The notes below the pieces were generated by a model that worked only from the letters and a program-made list of their open reading frames with translations, made no database searches and had not been told where the DNA came from. Below are positions 12,541-23,468 of a DNA stretch of 64,000 nt, piece by piece. This DNA comes from Isoetes taiwanensis (lineage: Eukaryota; Streptophyta; Lycopodiopsida; Isoetales; Isoetaceae). Each line of letters begins with the position of its first letter. Position 1 is the first letter of the stretch. Position numbers and translations under genes: made by a program. The stretch lies in the NCBI GenBank assembly GCA_021234155.1, contig JAJEKV010000004.1, positions 10,544,109-10,608,108 of the forward strand, in the 5' to 3' direction.

Positions 12541-13524
12541 ACCCTACGATGATAATATCATTTGCAATTGGTTTTCTGAAGGTGGATACCATATAAGAAG
12601 AGAGACATGTGCAAATGAAATATGGACCTAATAACTATAAGAGATATCTTAGAAATTGCCAAAGTTGCATAGTAACTACAAGGGATGCATTAGGAATTGC
12701 TGAAGTCTTATTTACCTTCAATTCAGACAATTTTGCCTTTCTTAACTTTTGTTTTTTGTTGTTGGGTTTTGGTAATTGTAAGGATCAATTCCAACTATTT
12801 TTGTACTCCGTTGCAGATGATTTAAAGGAGCCTGCTACCTGATGCATCGTTTTGAGTCATGCTTTAGATTGCTAATTTTCCTGGCCACAGAATTAGAAAA
12901 CAAGAATGACAATGGTTGTGCCACATCAAATTTCTATTGATGTGGCAGACATATGGACATGCTAGAATTCAAGAGAATGTTGTACCTCAAAAAAGGCAAG
13001 CTATTGCTAAGTAGTATGGTCTGCCCAAAAGAGTTACATGTAGCAAACAAAATCCTACCCCAACAAATCCGACAAATAGGGACAGATATGCAATGAGAAG
13101 GCAAGAAAACAAAAATCGAAGGCCAACCTGCCGGGGAATAAGCTGCTCACCTACAGATAAACTCAGACGTCTCCAAAGATGACCCGTCTGCCACGACTAC
13201 AAATGCAAGTTCCAAAAACTTTTCTCCAAGAGTGAACCCACCTGGAGCATCCTAATTCTGGAATACCAACCAACCATAGACAAAATTCTAAACGCTAGTC
13301 CAAACATGGATACAACAGGAAAACTAGGATGGCATGTTTTTGTAACAATACAATTTCAACTTTATAAAATTTGCTCTGGTCCTAACCGTCTACAACTTCA
13401 TTAATTGATACTTACCGAGTTTTTTAGAAAAAATTGTTGAAATTGCACAATTTACTAAACATTTTATAAAATGTTGACCATAAATTTTTCGACATCTACT
13501 TTAAGAATTAATTTAATTTTAATC

Positions 13525-13526
<2 letters not shown>
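12541..13526. other. Intergenic DNA, nothing recognised
   Basis: No homologous coding segment, RNA gene or clear repeat seen. Confidence 0.4.

Positions 13527-13563
<37 letters not shown>
13527..13563. repeat. Poly(T) run of about 37, possible retroelement poly(A) tail
   Basis: An uninterrupted T run. Read on the minus strand, sequence from about 13820 down to 13564 would end in poly(A), as at the 3' end of a retrotransposed copy. The Lys-rich frame across the run is not a protein. No target duplication was identified. Confidence 0.6.
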
Positions 13564-13564
<1 letters not shown>

Positions 13565-15036
13565 TAGGCAAGCTTTTTTAATTTTCTATTAATCTTAAAA
13601 ACATAGTACACGACCTTATTGGAGTAGGCTCCACAATAGGCCAGATAAAAATATTTGCAAGAACAATGGTCTACCAGATCGGAAAAATAGTCGCAGTAAC
13701 ACACCAATCCAAGATAAGAGTCTGAAGAGTAGTGCTGTCCCTTCAATTTCAAGCAAGAGTGCAGCCACTATAAATTCTACAAACATGGCCCTTTGAAGCT
13801 CCAACACCGACAGATGCAAGCAAATGGAGAGCTTAGGCGAGAAAATGTCATACCATGCGTTAACTTGACCTGGAAGTCATCCTGCATTGCAATACTATAT
13901 AAGAGCTCGGCACCCGTTTCCAATCCTGTACTAGGGAGTGAGTTCGCGACTCCATCTTCCTGCTTTGCAAGAACTCATACAGGTCTACCTCAAGGAGGTG
14001 GTCTACTTTCTCGTCTAATGCTCCTCCACACGCTGGCATAGGCCACGTCTGCAGTATGATTAAAGGAACCAAGGTCTCCCGCCCAAGGCTTCTTTAAATG
14101 GCCTCCTTCTTTGCTCTACTTATCTGTTTCTGCACTACCTGCAGATACTAATCTCCCTTAGCTGGGATAGGGATGGACGAACTCTAGAATAGCTCAACCA
14201 AAGTACTCTCCAAAGTACTAGAAAACAATATCACAGCCAAAGGCAGACCCAACAGACCTGTATTCCATAAGATTCCGCCCTCTTAAGTACCTCGAAGGCC
14301 CAGCCAACAAGATCTGCAGCTCCAGTGACTATGAAGGCTTCAATGGTTCAAAAGAGGGCAGCTTAATATGTCTAGAGGCATACGAATCTATCATTAGTTA
14401 TCCCACTGTCTTCCCGTACATTAAGCTGCACAAAGCCAAGGTAATCTACAGTTCTTGTCAGATTTTGAGTAATATCAAAGCAAGCAACCCGAAAGCTCCG
14501 GTATTCCAGGATATAATGGCATTCCCTGATTCTATAACTGCAGTTGCAAACCGCAGACTGGAGACTAAAATTTTAAGGCAACGCTGACTCAACTACTCTG
14601 AGCGCCTTATTTGTCACCCACTGTCGTGTTCAAACCATGGGTATATCTGAAGTATATCCGGGTCTTTGTCACATTAAAGCCACACTGAAAAACAAATATC
14701 CCGACCTCTGGGATCACATGAGAGATCCTAGCGTCCGGGATCCCACGTTCGGTTCGGTTTCACAGTTCTATATTTTCACACTTATTGCATTCGATGCGTA
14801 TTGCAATGGTTTCCTTTTGCTTATGTTTTAACCAATTCTCAAAATCTATATCACAGTGGATGCAAGCTCTAAAAGGAGTCCTTATGCCAGGATGATCCTG
14901 ATTCTTGACACACTACATATGATGCCCATGCTGAGATTAAGGTCGTGAAAAATATAAGTTACTAAACCTTCCACCTTCAAACTAGGCATGATACCCTATG
15001 TACTAACCTAGTTTATTTGTATAGATCTTCCCAAAC
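13564..15036. other. Intergenic DNA with short unassigned ORFs
   Basis: A 64-residue plus-strand ORF at 14637-14831 (KNKYPDLWDHMRDPSVRDP) looks protein-like, but I do not recognise it. Otherwise nothing supported. Confidence 0.3.
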
Positions 15037-15863
15037 ATGCCCATGCAAATTTGCATTTGGCATATGAGGAGAGCTTGGCTTAAGTGGCTGCATAAGAATG
15101 TAAAGAACAAGGTGGCAAGAAATAAAATGTTCAAGGAATTTGGTTACATTATGTATAAGACAGAGGATCCTCAAGGAGACAATGAGTATGGTGATGAGTA
15201 TAGAGAGATGGTAAGGGAAGAGGCCATTAGGAAGTTGCAAGAGTTGGTGAGAAAGTATCCTCAGTATCCTAAGTTGGCAGTGGACCAAAGCATTTGTCAG
15301 TGGGCATTGGCTACAAGGATGTACTCTCACTCTAACCAGGAAATCAATGCTGCCATCATAGAGGCATATCATTGTGCCTTGAAAATGCACCTAGGCATTT
15401 GCAGAAGTGCACTTTGAGGTAGGAGAATTAATTGGTTGCTCTACATTCTCACCAACAATGCCAAGACACACATGGCATACATTAGGTAGAGTCTCTACAC
15501 ATCTATTTTTCAGTAGCTCATTTGAAATTTGCCTTGATATATTTCCCTTGTGTTCTAGGTCCACGAAGCAAGCTTTGTAGTAAATACCTCCTAGAAAGAG
15601 ATACTACAGTGCCCATATGAGGTATATGGAACATTGCTGATGAGCAAGTCACATTCACCAACTTTGAGGAAGGCGAGGCGGAAGTGCAAAGTGAACATAC
15701 TCTAGTGCAAGTTCTATGCTTTGTGAATGGAGAAACAAGAATTGGGCATGCTATGATTGCCCTTAGGAAGCCAAGGGCAATTTATGTAAATACCATATTA
15801 AGGTTATGCAAATGCTTGGCAACTGCAGGGATCAAGATATTTTACACATGCTAGAGTCCCAAT
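15037..15863 (+). pseudogene. MULE transposase-like remnant (Mutator superfamily)
   Basis: The ORF at 15037-15417 has the end of a MULE transposase domain: WHMRRAWLKWLHKNVKNKV, then RKYPQYPK, then WALATRMYSHSNQEINAAI and EAYHCAL. This fits the family pattern of H-x-KRAW and a later ANQETNGAIE..YH. After a stop and frame changes, the frame resumes at about 15600-15850 with IWNIADEQVTFTNFEEGEA and a degraded SWIM-like region, the zinc-binding segment that normally follows. The N-terminus and terminal inverted repeats are missing. Stops show it is dead. It could also derive from a FAR1-type domesticated gene, but the fit to a MULE is better. Confidence 0.65.
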
Positions 15864-16297
15864 ATGGGACAATTGTTGGGGATGGACTACTTGAGGCCAT
15901 ACTAAGAGGTGGTTTTTGGGCAGGAAAGCCGTGAAAATGTTGTCGAGGTTGTAAGTTTAGGAGAAGAGTCTCTCTTCCAAAACAACATGAGGATAAACTT
16001 CGAGAAGACAATGGCAGCAGTAATTGCCAAAGTGTTAAACATTGTTCTTGTCAAGTAGCGTTCATTATCACATTTTGAATGCATATATTGAGCAGAGACA
16101 TCATAAAGAGGCTTAATATATGAAATGCTTCTCTGAATTTATGGCTACTTATGAAAACTCAAGGGTTACAAGAAGTTGGTTAACTTGGTTTCATGTCCAA
16201 GTTAGTAAGTTGGCTTAAATTCAATGCAAGACAACTGGGAAAGAACATTAAGGCACTCATGCAGAATTCCAGAGGACGGTATATTTGCACTTTGTTA

Positions 16298-16435
16298 GGA
16301 ATATTTAAATAAGTAGTTTTCGCATTCAAAATTAAATAAAATAACGGACGCGAGATCCCGGAGGACGGTTGCTTGAGGCCTTTAAAATTAGGAATATTTA
16401 AATAGGTAATTTTTGCATTCAAAATTAAATAAAAT
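16298..16435. repeat. 93-bp partial tandem duplication
   Basis: Two copies of AGGAATATTTAAATA..GTA and GCATTCAAAATTAAATAAAAT, separated by a repeated GAGGACGGT. Confidence 0.85.
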
Positions 16436-16791
16436 GCTAGAAAAGGATTCAACTTTGATTTCTGATATTGCTTTCTGTAGCTCCCTCCACCTTTCGATGC
16501 ACCAAAAAAGGAATTCCTAGATGATCATGCAATGATTGGTGCGATGAAGAATATTGTGATGCCCGTGCTCGCCTTCCAAAGAATTGCGGTTTTAAACCCA
16601 AGTGATTTAAGAATCTAATTAAAGGTAAGAAGTGTTTGTTCTTTGAAAGAAGACAAGCTTATGATGGGCTCTTTGTTTCAAATAAAACTTAAGCTTTTTT
16701 GGAAAAGCCTGTTGCATAAGCCTGATCAGGCCAAAGTTGATTTGGATGCTTTACTTGGTTTCTTTGTTACTATATTGAGAATTCAGATTGC

Positions 16792-17230
16792 ATGCTTATA
16801 TTAGATGTCGCTGAAGATTTCTTTTCTTGTAAAAATGTACATTGTCAATTGAAGAAGATGAGTAATGTAAAAGCATTTAATATTGATGGCATTTCTATTG
16901 AATTGATCAAATGGAGTGGTAAAGAACTCATTCAGGTAGTTACCAGCCAGTTAAATGTTGCAGTTCAGTTGGAATTGCATAAAGCTTAGAAGAAATGCAA
17001 GGTTATTCTGATTTATAAGGGGACAAACAATATATAAAAAATTTATCATACTATCATGGTTGGATACACTTTCTCTAAATTACTAGGATTGTTGGAAAGT
17101 AAAATTAGTGATTGGACTGATACTAATAGTAAGAGAGCAACTGCTCAAGCTAAGTTTTGAAAGAAACGTAGTACTCTCAATCATTGGTTTATCTTGAGAT
17201 TGATTATAGAGCAGGCAAGGAAACCAAGGA
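16792..17230 (+). pseudogene. LINE reverse transcriptase remnant
   Basis: Plus-strand translation shows KKMSNVKAFNIDGISIELIKW, then Q-LE-HKA, ILIYKGTNN and TIMVGYTFSKLLG. After frame changes come KRATAQAKF and LRLIIEQARK. This follows the order of plant non-LTR retrotransposon RT fingers: K-GKA-G-DGIP-E-IKW, then the P-YKKGD-NNYR-I region, then the FR-GRS region and ILRLIIEQARK. Stops and frameshifts are present, and the catalytic YADD box is not found. It abuts the target side of the old LTR element. Confidence 0.7.
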
Positions 17231-17545
17231 CTCTTTACTTGGATACTCTTGCTTGAGAAATGGATATTGCATTTGCAATATTTGCTAGTTGGTGGAGATG
17301 TCATATAGTGAACATGGCCTTCTCAATTCTTGGAGATTTGAAACAGAGGCAATGAACTATTTTGCCATTGTTTTTAATGTATATCCCTGTAATTCCCTGC
17401 GTTATGCATCAAGAGTAGCGACTCGGACAATAAAGCACTTTCTTTTTGGAGTTACCCCCATGTTTGTAGTATGTCGTAGCATTAGAACAACAAATGTATT
17501 TTGCTATATTTGACATATATACAATAGGATATACAATAGGATTTT

Positions 17546-18316
17546 TGATATGGCTGCAAAATCTTATGGCAAAACAATAATCTCAGAGTAAGCTTAATAA
17601 TCAAACAAATGATATCTCAAATAACAAAGTCCAGCCTTCAAGGCTAAGCTCACCATCCAACGGGCTGTTCTGAGCAAGAGATTATCAGAGAAAGACTGAA
17701 TTTTTAGAAAGGAATGGCTTAAGTTAAAATCAATTAAACACTAGAACTCTGTCTAGCAAGATCACGATTTTTAAGAGAAGAATAATTTAGAAGATAGGCT
17801 TAAACAGGAATGGGGTTCTTCACATGAAAAGAGCTGATAGAATCCGTTATTCAACTCTACACAAAAGAACTCTGCAAAAAAGATTAACTCAGAAAGTATT
17901 TCACATGGTAGAAAGAGTAGACGAAATCCAAGAACTTGGTCTTCAGGTCCCAGTTTAGATTTGTGTGAGATCGCCGGCCCTGGAATTGCAGAAACTGAGT
18001 TGTTATCAGCCCGGTCTACAAGTTACTATAGCTGCCAGACTTGTCGCCCAGATGGAAATTCGATGATGTGGCCCTTTTGTTTTAAGATAACTAATTTTTA
18101 TAATAGAAGGATTTTCCTTCGTATAAAGGCTTTAAGACATTATTTTAAGCCTTGGCCCTTTTTTTGGCGTATGACCTTTAACCATAGGATTAATAAAGAC
18201 CCCTTTCTAACTTTAACCATAGAATTAATTGCTTGTCTCAAGGCTTAACATGAATATTTGGTCTTTCTTCCTCTTTCTCTTGCTCACACATCCACTCCCC
18301 GAGCACCACCATATCA
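17546..18316 (-). repeat. 3' LTR of the old element
   Basis: Begins TGATAT and ends ATATCA (perfect 6-bp inverted ends) on the plus strand, preceded by ATTTT. It aligns over its whole length with 28884-29657. Confidence 0.8.
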
Positions 18317-18589
18317 ATTCCTCCCCTTCCCGGGATTGTCGTCCTCGATCAAGAAATTATATGACAAATTTAACTCAACCATGTCCATGGTTGTACCCTA
18401 GTTGAGCCCACAACTAGAAATAATCATGTTGAGCCCTTTAGGCTAGAAAGTGTCTTTAATATGTAGCGCAATAACAGGGGGTTCCAGGGGGATTTGATAT
18501 GGATATAATTCCTAAAACCATAAACCACATTCTTAAAATAGTTGAATGGGTTATTATAAAAAAAAAAAAAATTAAGATAAAAAGTATTA

Positions 18590-18670
18590 TTATGTTAGTT
18601 CACTGGTTAGATTGGTTAAATTAGTCTTATTAGGACATTGTATCATTTTGATAGAGGTTCGAGCCCCCAT
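18590..18670 (+). other. tRNA-like pol III box pair (possible SINE or tRNA relic)
   Basis: TAGTTCACTGGTTAG (about 18596-18610) resembles an A box. GGTTCGAGCCCC (18656-18667) matches a B box about 50 bp further on. No cloverleaf can be folded, so this is at most a decayed tRNA-derived SINE. An A run precedes it. Confidence 0.3.
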
Positions 18671-19016
18671 ATTTCATATTCTAAAATCTTAGGCAAAGTC
18701 CTATAGAGGCTCGATATTCCATCAAAACCTTAGGCAAACTCGTATTTGACATCTCCAAATCATAGCCGCCCTCAATCATAGATGATTATAAGCGAAACGC
18801 GAGGTGCCCACAGGCTCCAACATACAGTCTGGGTCGTAGGATTGATTGATCCGATGACTGTGATAGTCTGGAGTGCACTTCGTTTAGAATATATAGCACA
18901 ATAATGAGATCAATAATTATACTACAGTCATAATTATTGTCGTAGAACACACCGCAAACAAAATTATTCCTAACCTCTTCCTCGGAGCTACACATTTAAT
19001 TAACACTTAACTAAAA

Positions 19017-19395
19017 CTACTTTAAGTAGGCAATTTGCAACTTCGCCTCTTCCTTCTGAACTTCGTCCGCAAATGAAACTTGTTTATTTGTCTTAGTGCT
19101 TGGTTTGGGTGGAAGCTCCTCTATTTGAAACACTTGGGCCGGAGGTCCGCTAGGACGAGGATTTGGTCTATATTCTATTCTACCTTGATCCCTTTGATCT
19201 CCTCGATTGCCTCTGTCATTTTGGTCTCTTTTTCCATTTAATTTCGGGCAGCCTACTTTAAGATGTGGTCCTCCACAATAAAAACATCCGCTTTGCTTTG
19301 ACGAAGCTCGGTCAAATTGATTGTCCCACTTTGTTTGTCCCACTTGGTCTTGATTATCCCCCATGCTTGATCTAGATCTCTTGCTTCCCTTGTCT
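19017..19395 (-). pseudogene. gag C-terminal part of the old element (zinc knuckle)
   Basis: Minus-strand frame running from the insertion point to a stop at 19017-19019. It contains the knuckle CFYCGGPHLKVGC (CX2CX3HX4C), the spacing seen in many plant Ty3-type gags, inside a basic, Gln/Arg-rich region. It ends in a segment (KQVSFADEVQKEEAK) similar to the gag end of the younger element. The array insertion separates it from its N-terminal part at 27693-28262. The two pieces are in the same frame once one copy of the GAATT duplication is discounted. Confidence 0.75.
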
Positions 19396-19400
19396 GAATT

Positions 19401-20232
19401 TGATATGGAGCATGCTAGGGGGAGTGGTCCGAAGAGATTAAGCCAATGGGACATATACAAATCAATGGTTGCGAGGTAAAGAAAAGGGAAATATCTTATT
19501 TGAACGAAAAGGGAAATATCTTATTTGAACGAAAGGGGAATATCAGAAAAGGTTTCATGCAGCTAACTTCAGGGAAAAAGAATGGATCGAGAGGAGATTG
19601 GGAAAAAGCAGGTGGCAACCTTTCCGCTGGCCAAAAGGGGCCGATTTGGTGATAACAGGGGATCTCGGCCAGCTGGGGGGAGGCAGCCAAACTCCAGACT
19701 TCCTTTCCGACTCCTGCAAAGTCCGGCAAGCTGAAGGTCATCAATTCCAGTGCCAGCAAATCCGACCTTGATTGTGGCCCAAATTCGTCCTGCAGGGAGC
19801 CCGAAGCTGCTGCTGCTGAATCCAAACCACTCTGAACAATCACAACCCAAATCCGAGCTTAGTGAATCCGATCTGATGAACTCTGCAGAAGAGCGCCATT
19901 CAATTGTTTGAACGTGGATCTTAGCCCTGATATTAGAGATGTTGCTGCCTCCTGAAGCCTTTTAGTGGTGTGCATGCTGTATTTCAAAAGATCTCAGGCT
20001 ATAAAAGAGAAGGAGCTGTGGTCAATCTGCTTGTAATTCCCTTGGAAATTGCCTTAATCCCTGGATCCGGTTGGGTGGAAACTGGATGCTCCATAGCTTG
20101 GTTGTGGAAACCAAGTACCTTTTGTTATTGCTTATAGTTGATATAAGACTCTAAGAATTGATTCTTCTGTTTCTATCTATTTGTTTGTCTCTCTAAGTGG
20201 ACAATATCTCTAAGAACCCTTAAATCATATCA
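19401..20232 (+). repeat. LTR1 of the array
   Basis: 832 bp, 16 bp shorter than the others. Near 19480-19545 it has a tandem duplication of the 26-bp AAAGGGAAATATC..GAACGAA segment in place of sequence present in LTR2-4. TATAAAAG at 20000-20007 is a likely promoter TATA box. Diagnostic variants: type A in its left part, type x in its right part. Confidence 0.9.
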
Positions 20233-20234
20233 AG

Positions 20235-20246
20235 TGGTATCAGAGC
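20235..20246 (+). promoter_or_regulatory. Primer binding site, unit 1 (tRNA-iMet)
   Basis: TGGTATCAGAGC, complementary to the 3' end of plant initiator methionine tRNA, two bases after the LTR end. Identical sites lie at 22720-22731 and 25203-25214. Confidence 0.9.
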
Positions 20247-20269
20247 GAGCCGATCCTCCTACCTGATCA

Positions 20270-20983
20270 ATGGCCCAACGCTTCAATGTTACTGAAGCAC
20301 AATACCAGCAAGCCTTGTCCAATGCCAGCTACATTGCATCCCAGTTAGCTTTGCCTATGCCTAGCAGCCAGCAAGAGTATGACAGGCAAGTGGAATTGCT
20401 GTCTATTCTGTATCGCTTCCTTCCAGATATTTATTTGCAACCTTCGCAACCACCTCCTCTGCCTAATGGTCCTCCACCAGTAACTCCGCCACCGCCACCT
20501 AAGCTGAGAAAATGGTTCAAAGGGGAAAAGACAAAGCATGTCAAGGTTGTCAGTTTCATTAGTCAGTGGGAAAAGTTCTTTGAACGTGTGCAGGCAACAG
20601 ATGTGGAAAGACTGCAAGCCATGGATATCTATCTAAAAGATCAAGCCCAAGCATGGTGGCAAGGCAGACGAGAATGTGATCCCAAGATCACTGATTGGGA
20701 AAGTTTTAAAACGGCATTTGATGCACATTATTTGCCCTCTAATTATCACAGTGAACTGCGTAGAGAATGGGATCGTCTGAAGCAGGGGGAAACAGAGAGT
20801 ATTCAGTCCTACACTTCCAAATTTACTCACTTAGCGGCACTAATAAGGAATCTGGATGGGAAAGAGCTTCTAAGAAAATATGTTAGCGGATGTAGGGATG
20901 ATATCTATGCGGAAATGGAGATATTTCACCCCAAAGATTTAAATGAAGCCATAAAACTAGCATCTGCAGTGGAACGAAAATAG
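20270..20983 (+). CDS. gag: Gag (capsid part), array unit 1
   Basis: A 237-residue ORF whose ATG lies 23 bp after the primer site. A Pro-rich stretch at about residues 62-82 precedes a retrotransposon gag (Retrotrans_gag) core: W-QG-R at about 125, then F-AF-AHYLP, RREWDRLKQGE and SYTSKF. It packages RNA into virus-like particles. A stop at 20981-20983 ends it. The knuckle region continues in the frame one base back, ending at 21447, and contains CYRCGGKHYLRDC (21196-21234). The old element's gag is open across this junction, so a lost base is the simplest explanation. No pol follows. Confidence 0.85.
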   Translation: MAQRFNVTEAQYQQALSNASYIASQLALPMPSSQQEYDRQVELLSILYRFLPDIYLQPSQPPPLPNGPPPVTPPPPPKLRKWFKGEKTKHVKVVSFISQWEKFFERVQATDVERLQAMDIYLKDQAQAWWQGRRECDPKITDWESFKTAFDAHYLPSNYHSELRREWDRLKQGETESIQSYTSKFTHLAALIRNLDGKELLRKYVSGCRDDIYAEMEIFHPKDLNEAIKLASAVERK

Positions 20984-21447
20984 ATCCCAAAACTAGGAAA
21001 TTTGATTTCTGGGATGAAGACACTTCAGATGATCAAGAGGATAAAAAGAGTAGCAAAGAGAAGAATGGAAGTAAGGAATCTTCCAGAAGCTTCAAGAAGA
21101 GGAAAAACAACGGCAACGGTAATGGTTCTGAGAAGAAGCGGGAAGAGGGAAGTCAAGGTAGACCGAGGAAGGAAACTAGGGAACCAAAGGGAGGTTGTTA
21201 TAGATGCGGAGGAAAGCATTACCTAAGGGATTGTCCATTTGGAGAAGGGGGGATCACAAAGGTTGAGACACCTAAACCTCAAAGGGGTGTACATATGCAT
21301 GCTATTGAAGGTCCCAAGCTGGAGGATATACCTGAGACCTCTAAAGCTGCCGATGAGCGGAAGAAAGGTGTAAGCTTCCAAGATGAGGAACGAGTAAAGG
21401 CTAATGCCAAAGAACGAAAATGGCTCCAAATGGGAACTCTGGGGTAA
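20984..21447 (+). pseudogene. Gag nucleocapsid region, unit 1, out of frame
   Basis: Read one frame back from the capsid ORF, this gives an acidic then very basic Lys/Arg/Asn/Gly-rich region, the CX2CX3HX4C knuckle at 21196-21234, and a C-terminal segment VSFQDEERVKANAKERKW with stop TAA at 21445-21447. It would be made only after a frameshift. The same arrangement occurs in units 2 and 3. Confidence 0.75.
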
Positions 21448-21617
21448 ACATAGTTAAGATTTATACCTTTAGGGTAAGATTTGCAAGATTTGATTTGTAT
21501 GTTGAGTTTTTTTGTGTGGAATGAAAATCAAATTATTATGTACGCATGGTGCATTTGATGTAAATTTTGAAGAATGGTAATTGTAGTTGTAGCAATAGGC
21601 CTGCCAAAATTACATCA

Positions 21618-21721
21618 GTATCGTGGAGATACAATGATTGGTATCGTGGAGATACTGTATTGGGAAGATACAATCACGTGGTACCGCGGAGGTACAAGGG
21701 TATATCGTACTGCGGAAGTAC
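21618..21721 (+). other. Cluster of five 15-nt hairpins, unit 1
   Basis: Five elements with a 5-bp stem and 5-nt purine-rich loop: GTATC-GTGGA-GATAC (21618-21632 and 21641-21655), GTATT-GGGAA-GATAC (21657-21671), GTACC-GCGGA-GGTAC (21681-21695), GTACT-GCGGA-AGTAC (21707-21721). Stem positions change in pairs while the outer GTA/TAC and the loop type are kept. It sits in the 3' untranslated part of the element RNA, upstream of the purine tract. Role unknown; a packaging or protein-binding signal is a possibility. Confidence 0.8.
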
Positions 21722-21869
21722 GCGGATATCCATAACTGTTTCTTAAGTTTGCAGGACTAGGGAACCCTTCAATGCAACTTGATCCGGGAGCAATCACCTT
21801 GAGAAGGGATGGACCCATCTCAAGTGCATATGAAAGATCGCGACGATCTTCTTTAAGAAGGGATCGAAT

Positions 21870-22717
21870 TGATATGGAGCATGCTAGGGGGAGTGGTCCG
21901 AAGAGATTAAGGCAATGGGGCATATAGAAATCAATGGTTGCGAGGTAAAGAAAAAGGGGCAAGATAACACAAGTAACTATTAACGCTAAAGAAAAGGGAA
22001 ATATCTTATTTGAACGAAAGGGGAATATCAGAAAAGGTTTCATGCAGCTAACTTCAGGGAAAAAGAATGGATCGAGAGGAGATTGGGAAAAAGCAGGTGG
22101 CAACCTTTCCGCTGGCCAAAAGGGGCTGATTTGGTGATAACAGGGGATCTCGGCCAGTTGGGGGGAGGCAGCCAAACTCCAGACTTCCTTTCTGACTCCT
22201 GCAAAGTCCGGCAAGCTGAAGGTCATCAATTCCGGTGCCAACAAATCCGACCTTGATTATGGCCCAAATCCGTCCTGCAGGGAGCCCGAAGCTGCTGCTG
22301 CTGAATCCAAACCACTCTGAACAATCACAACCCAAATCCGAGCTTAGTGAATCCGATCTGATGAACTCTGCAGAAGAGCGCCATTCAATTGTTTGAACGT
22401 GGATCTTAGCCCTGATATTAGAGATGTTGCTGCCTCCTGAAGCCTTTTAGTGGTGTGCATGCTGTATTTCAAAAGATCTCAGGCTATAAAAGAGAAGGAG
22501 CTGTGGGCAATCTGCTTGTAATTCCCTTGGAAATTGCCTTAATCCTTGGATCCGGTTGGGTGGAAACTGGATGCTCCATAGCTTGGTTGTGGAAACCAAG
22601 TACCTTTTGTTATTGCTTATAGTTGATATAAGACTCTAAGAATTGATTCTTCTGTTTCTATCTATTTGTTTGTCTCTCTAAGTGGACAATATCTCTAAGA
22701 ACCCTTAAATCATATCA
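21870..22717 (+). repeat. LTR2 of the array
   Basis: 848 bp. TATA box at 22485-22492. Type B in the left part, type x in the right part. Confidence 0.9.
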
Positions 22718-22754
22718 AGTGGTATCAGAGCGAGCCGATCCTCCTACCTGATCA

Positions 22755-23468
22755 ATGGCCCAACGCTTCAATGTTACTGAAGCACAATACCAGCAAGCCT
22801 TGTCCAATGCCAGCTACATTGCATCCCAGTTAGCTTTGCCTATGCCTAGCAGCCAGCAAGAGTATGACAGGCAAGTGGAATTGCTGTCTATTCTGTATCG
22901 CTTCCTTCCAGATATTTATTTGCAACCTTCGCAACCACCTCCTCTGCCTAATGGTCCTCCACCAGTAACTCCGCCACCGCCACCTAAGCTGAGAAAATGG
23001 TTCAAAGGGGAAAAGACAAAGCATGTCAAGGTTGTCAGTTTCATTAGTCAGTGGGAAAAGTTCTTTGAACGTGTGCAGGCAACAGATGTGGAAAGACTGC
23101 AAGCCATGGATATCTATCTAAAAGATCAAGCCCAAGCATGGTGGCAAGGCAGACGAGAATGTGATCCCAAGATCACTGATTGGGAAAGTTTTAAAACGGC
23201 ATTTGATGCACATTATTTGCCCTCTAATTATCACAGTGAACTGCGTAGAGAATGGGATCGTCTGAAGCAGGGGGAAACAGAGAGTATTCAGTCCTACACT
23301 TCCAAATTTACTCACTTAGCGGCACTAATAAGGAATCTGGATGGGAAAGAGCTTCTAAGAAAATATGTTAGCGGATGTAGGGATGATATCTATGCGGAAA
23401 TGGAGATATTTCACCCCAAAGATTTAAATGAAGCCATAAAACTAGCATCTGCAGTGGAACGAAAATAG
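22755..23468 (+). CDS. gag: Gag (capsid part), array unit 2
   Basis: Protein identical to the unit 1 gag ORF, with the same terminal stop and out-of-frame knuckle. In this unit the nucleocapsid frame is further broken near 23836, where GCTGCCTGAGCGG replaces GCTGCCGATGAGCGG (two bases shorter), so the C-terminal segment is shifted. Confidence 0.85.
   Translation: MAQRFNVTEAQYQQALSNASYIASQLALPMPSSQQEYDRQVELLSILYRFLPDIYLQPSQPPPLPNGPPPVTPPPPPKLRKWFKGEKTKHVKVVSFISQWEKFFERVQATDVERLQAMDIYLKDQAQAWWQGRRECDPKITDWESFKTAFDAHYLPSNYHSELRREWDRLKQGETESIQSYTSKFTHLAALIRNLDGKELLRKYVSGCRDDIYAEMEIFHPKDLNEAIKLASAVERK

Noticed and set aside
13519-13752. Minus-strand ORF ending in a poly-Lys stretch
   Set aside because: The Lys run is the poly(T) tract; no conserved protein features.
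18590-18670. Functional tRNA gene
   Set aside because: A- and B-box-like motifs are present, but no acceptor, anticodon or T stems can be paired.
20960-21000. Programmed -1 frameshift site in gag
   Set aside because: No canonical X XXY YYZ heptamer, and the related old element is open across the site; a lost base is simpler.
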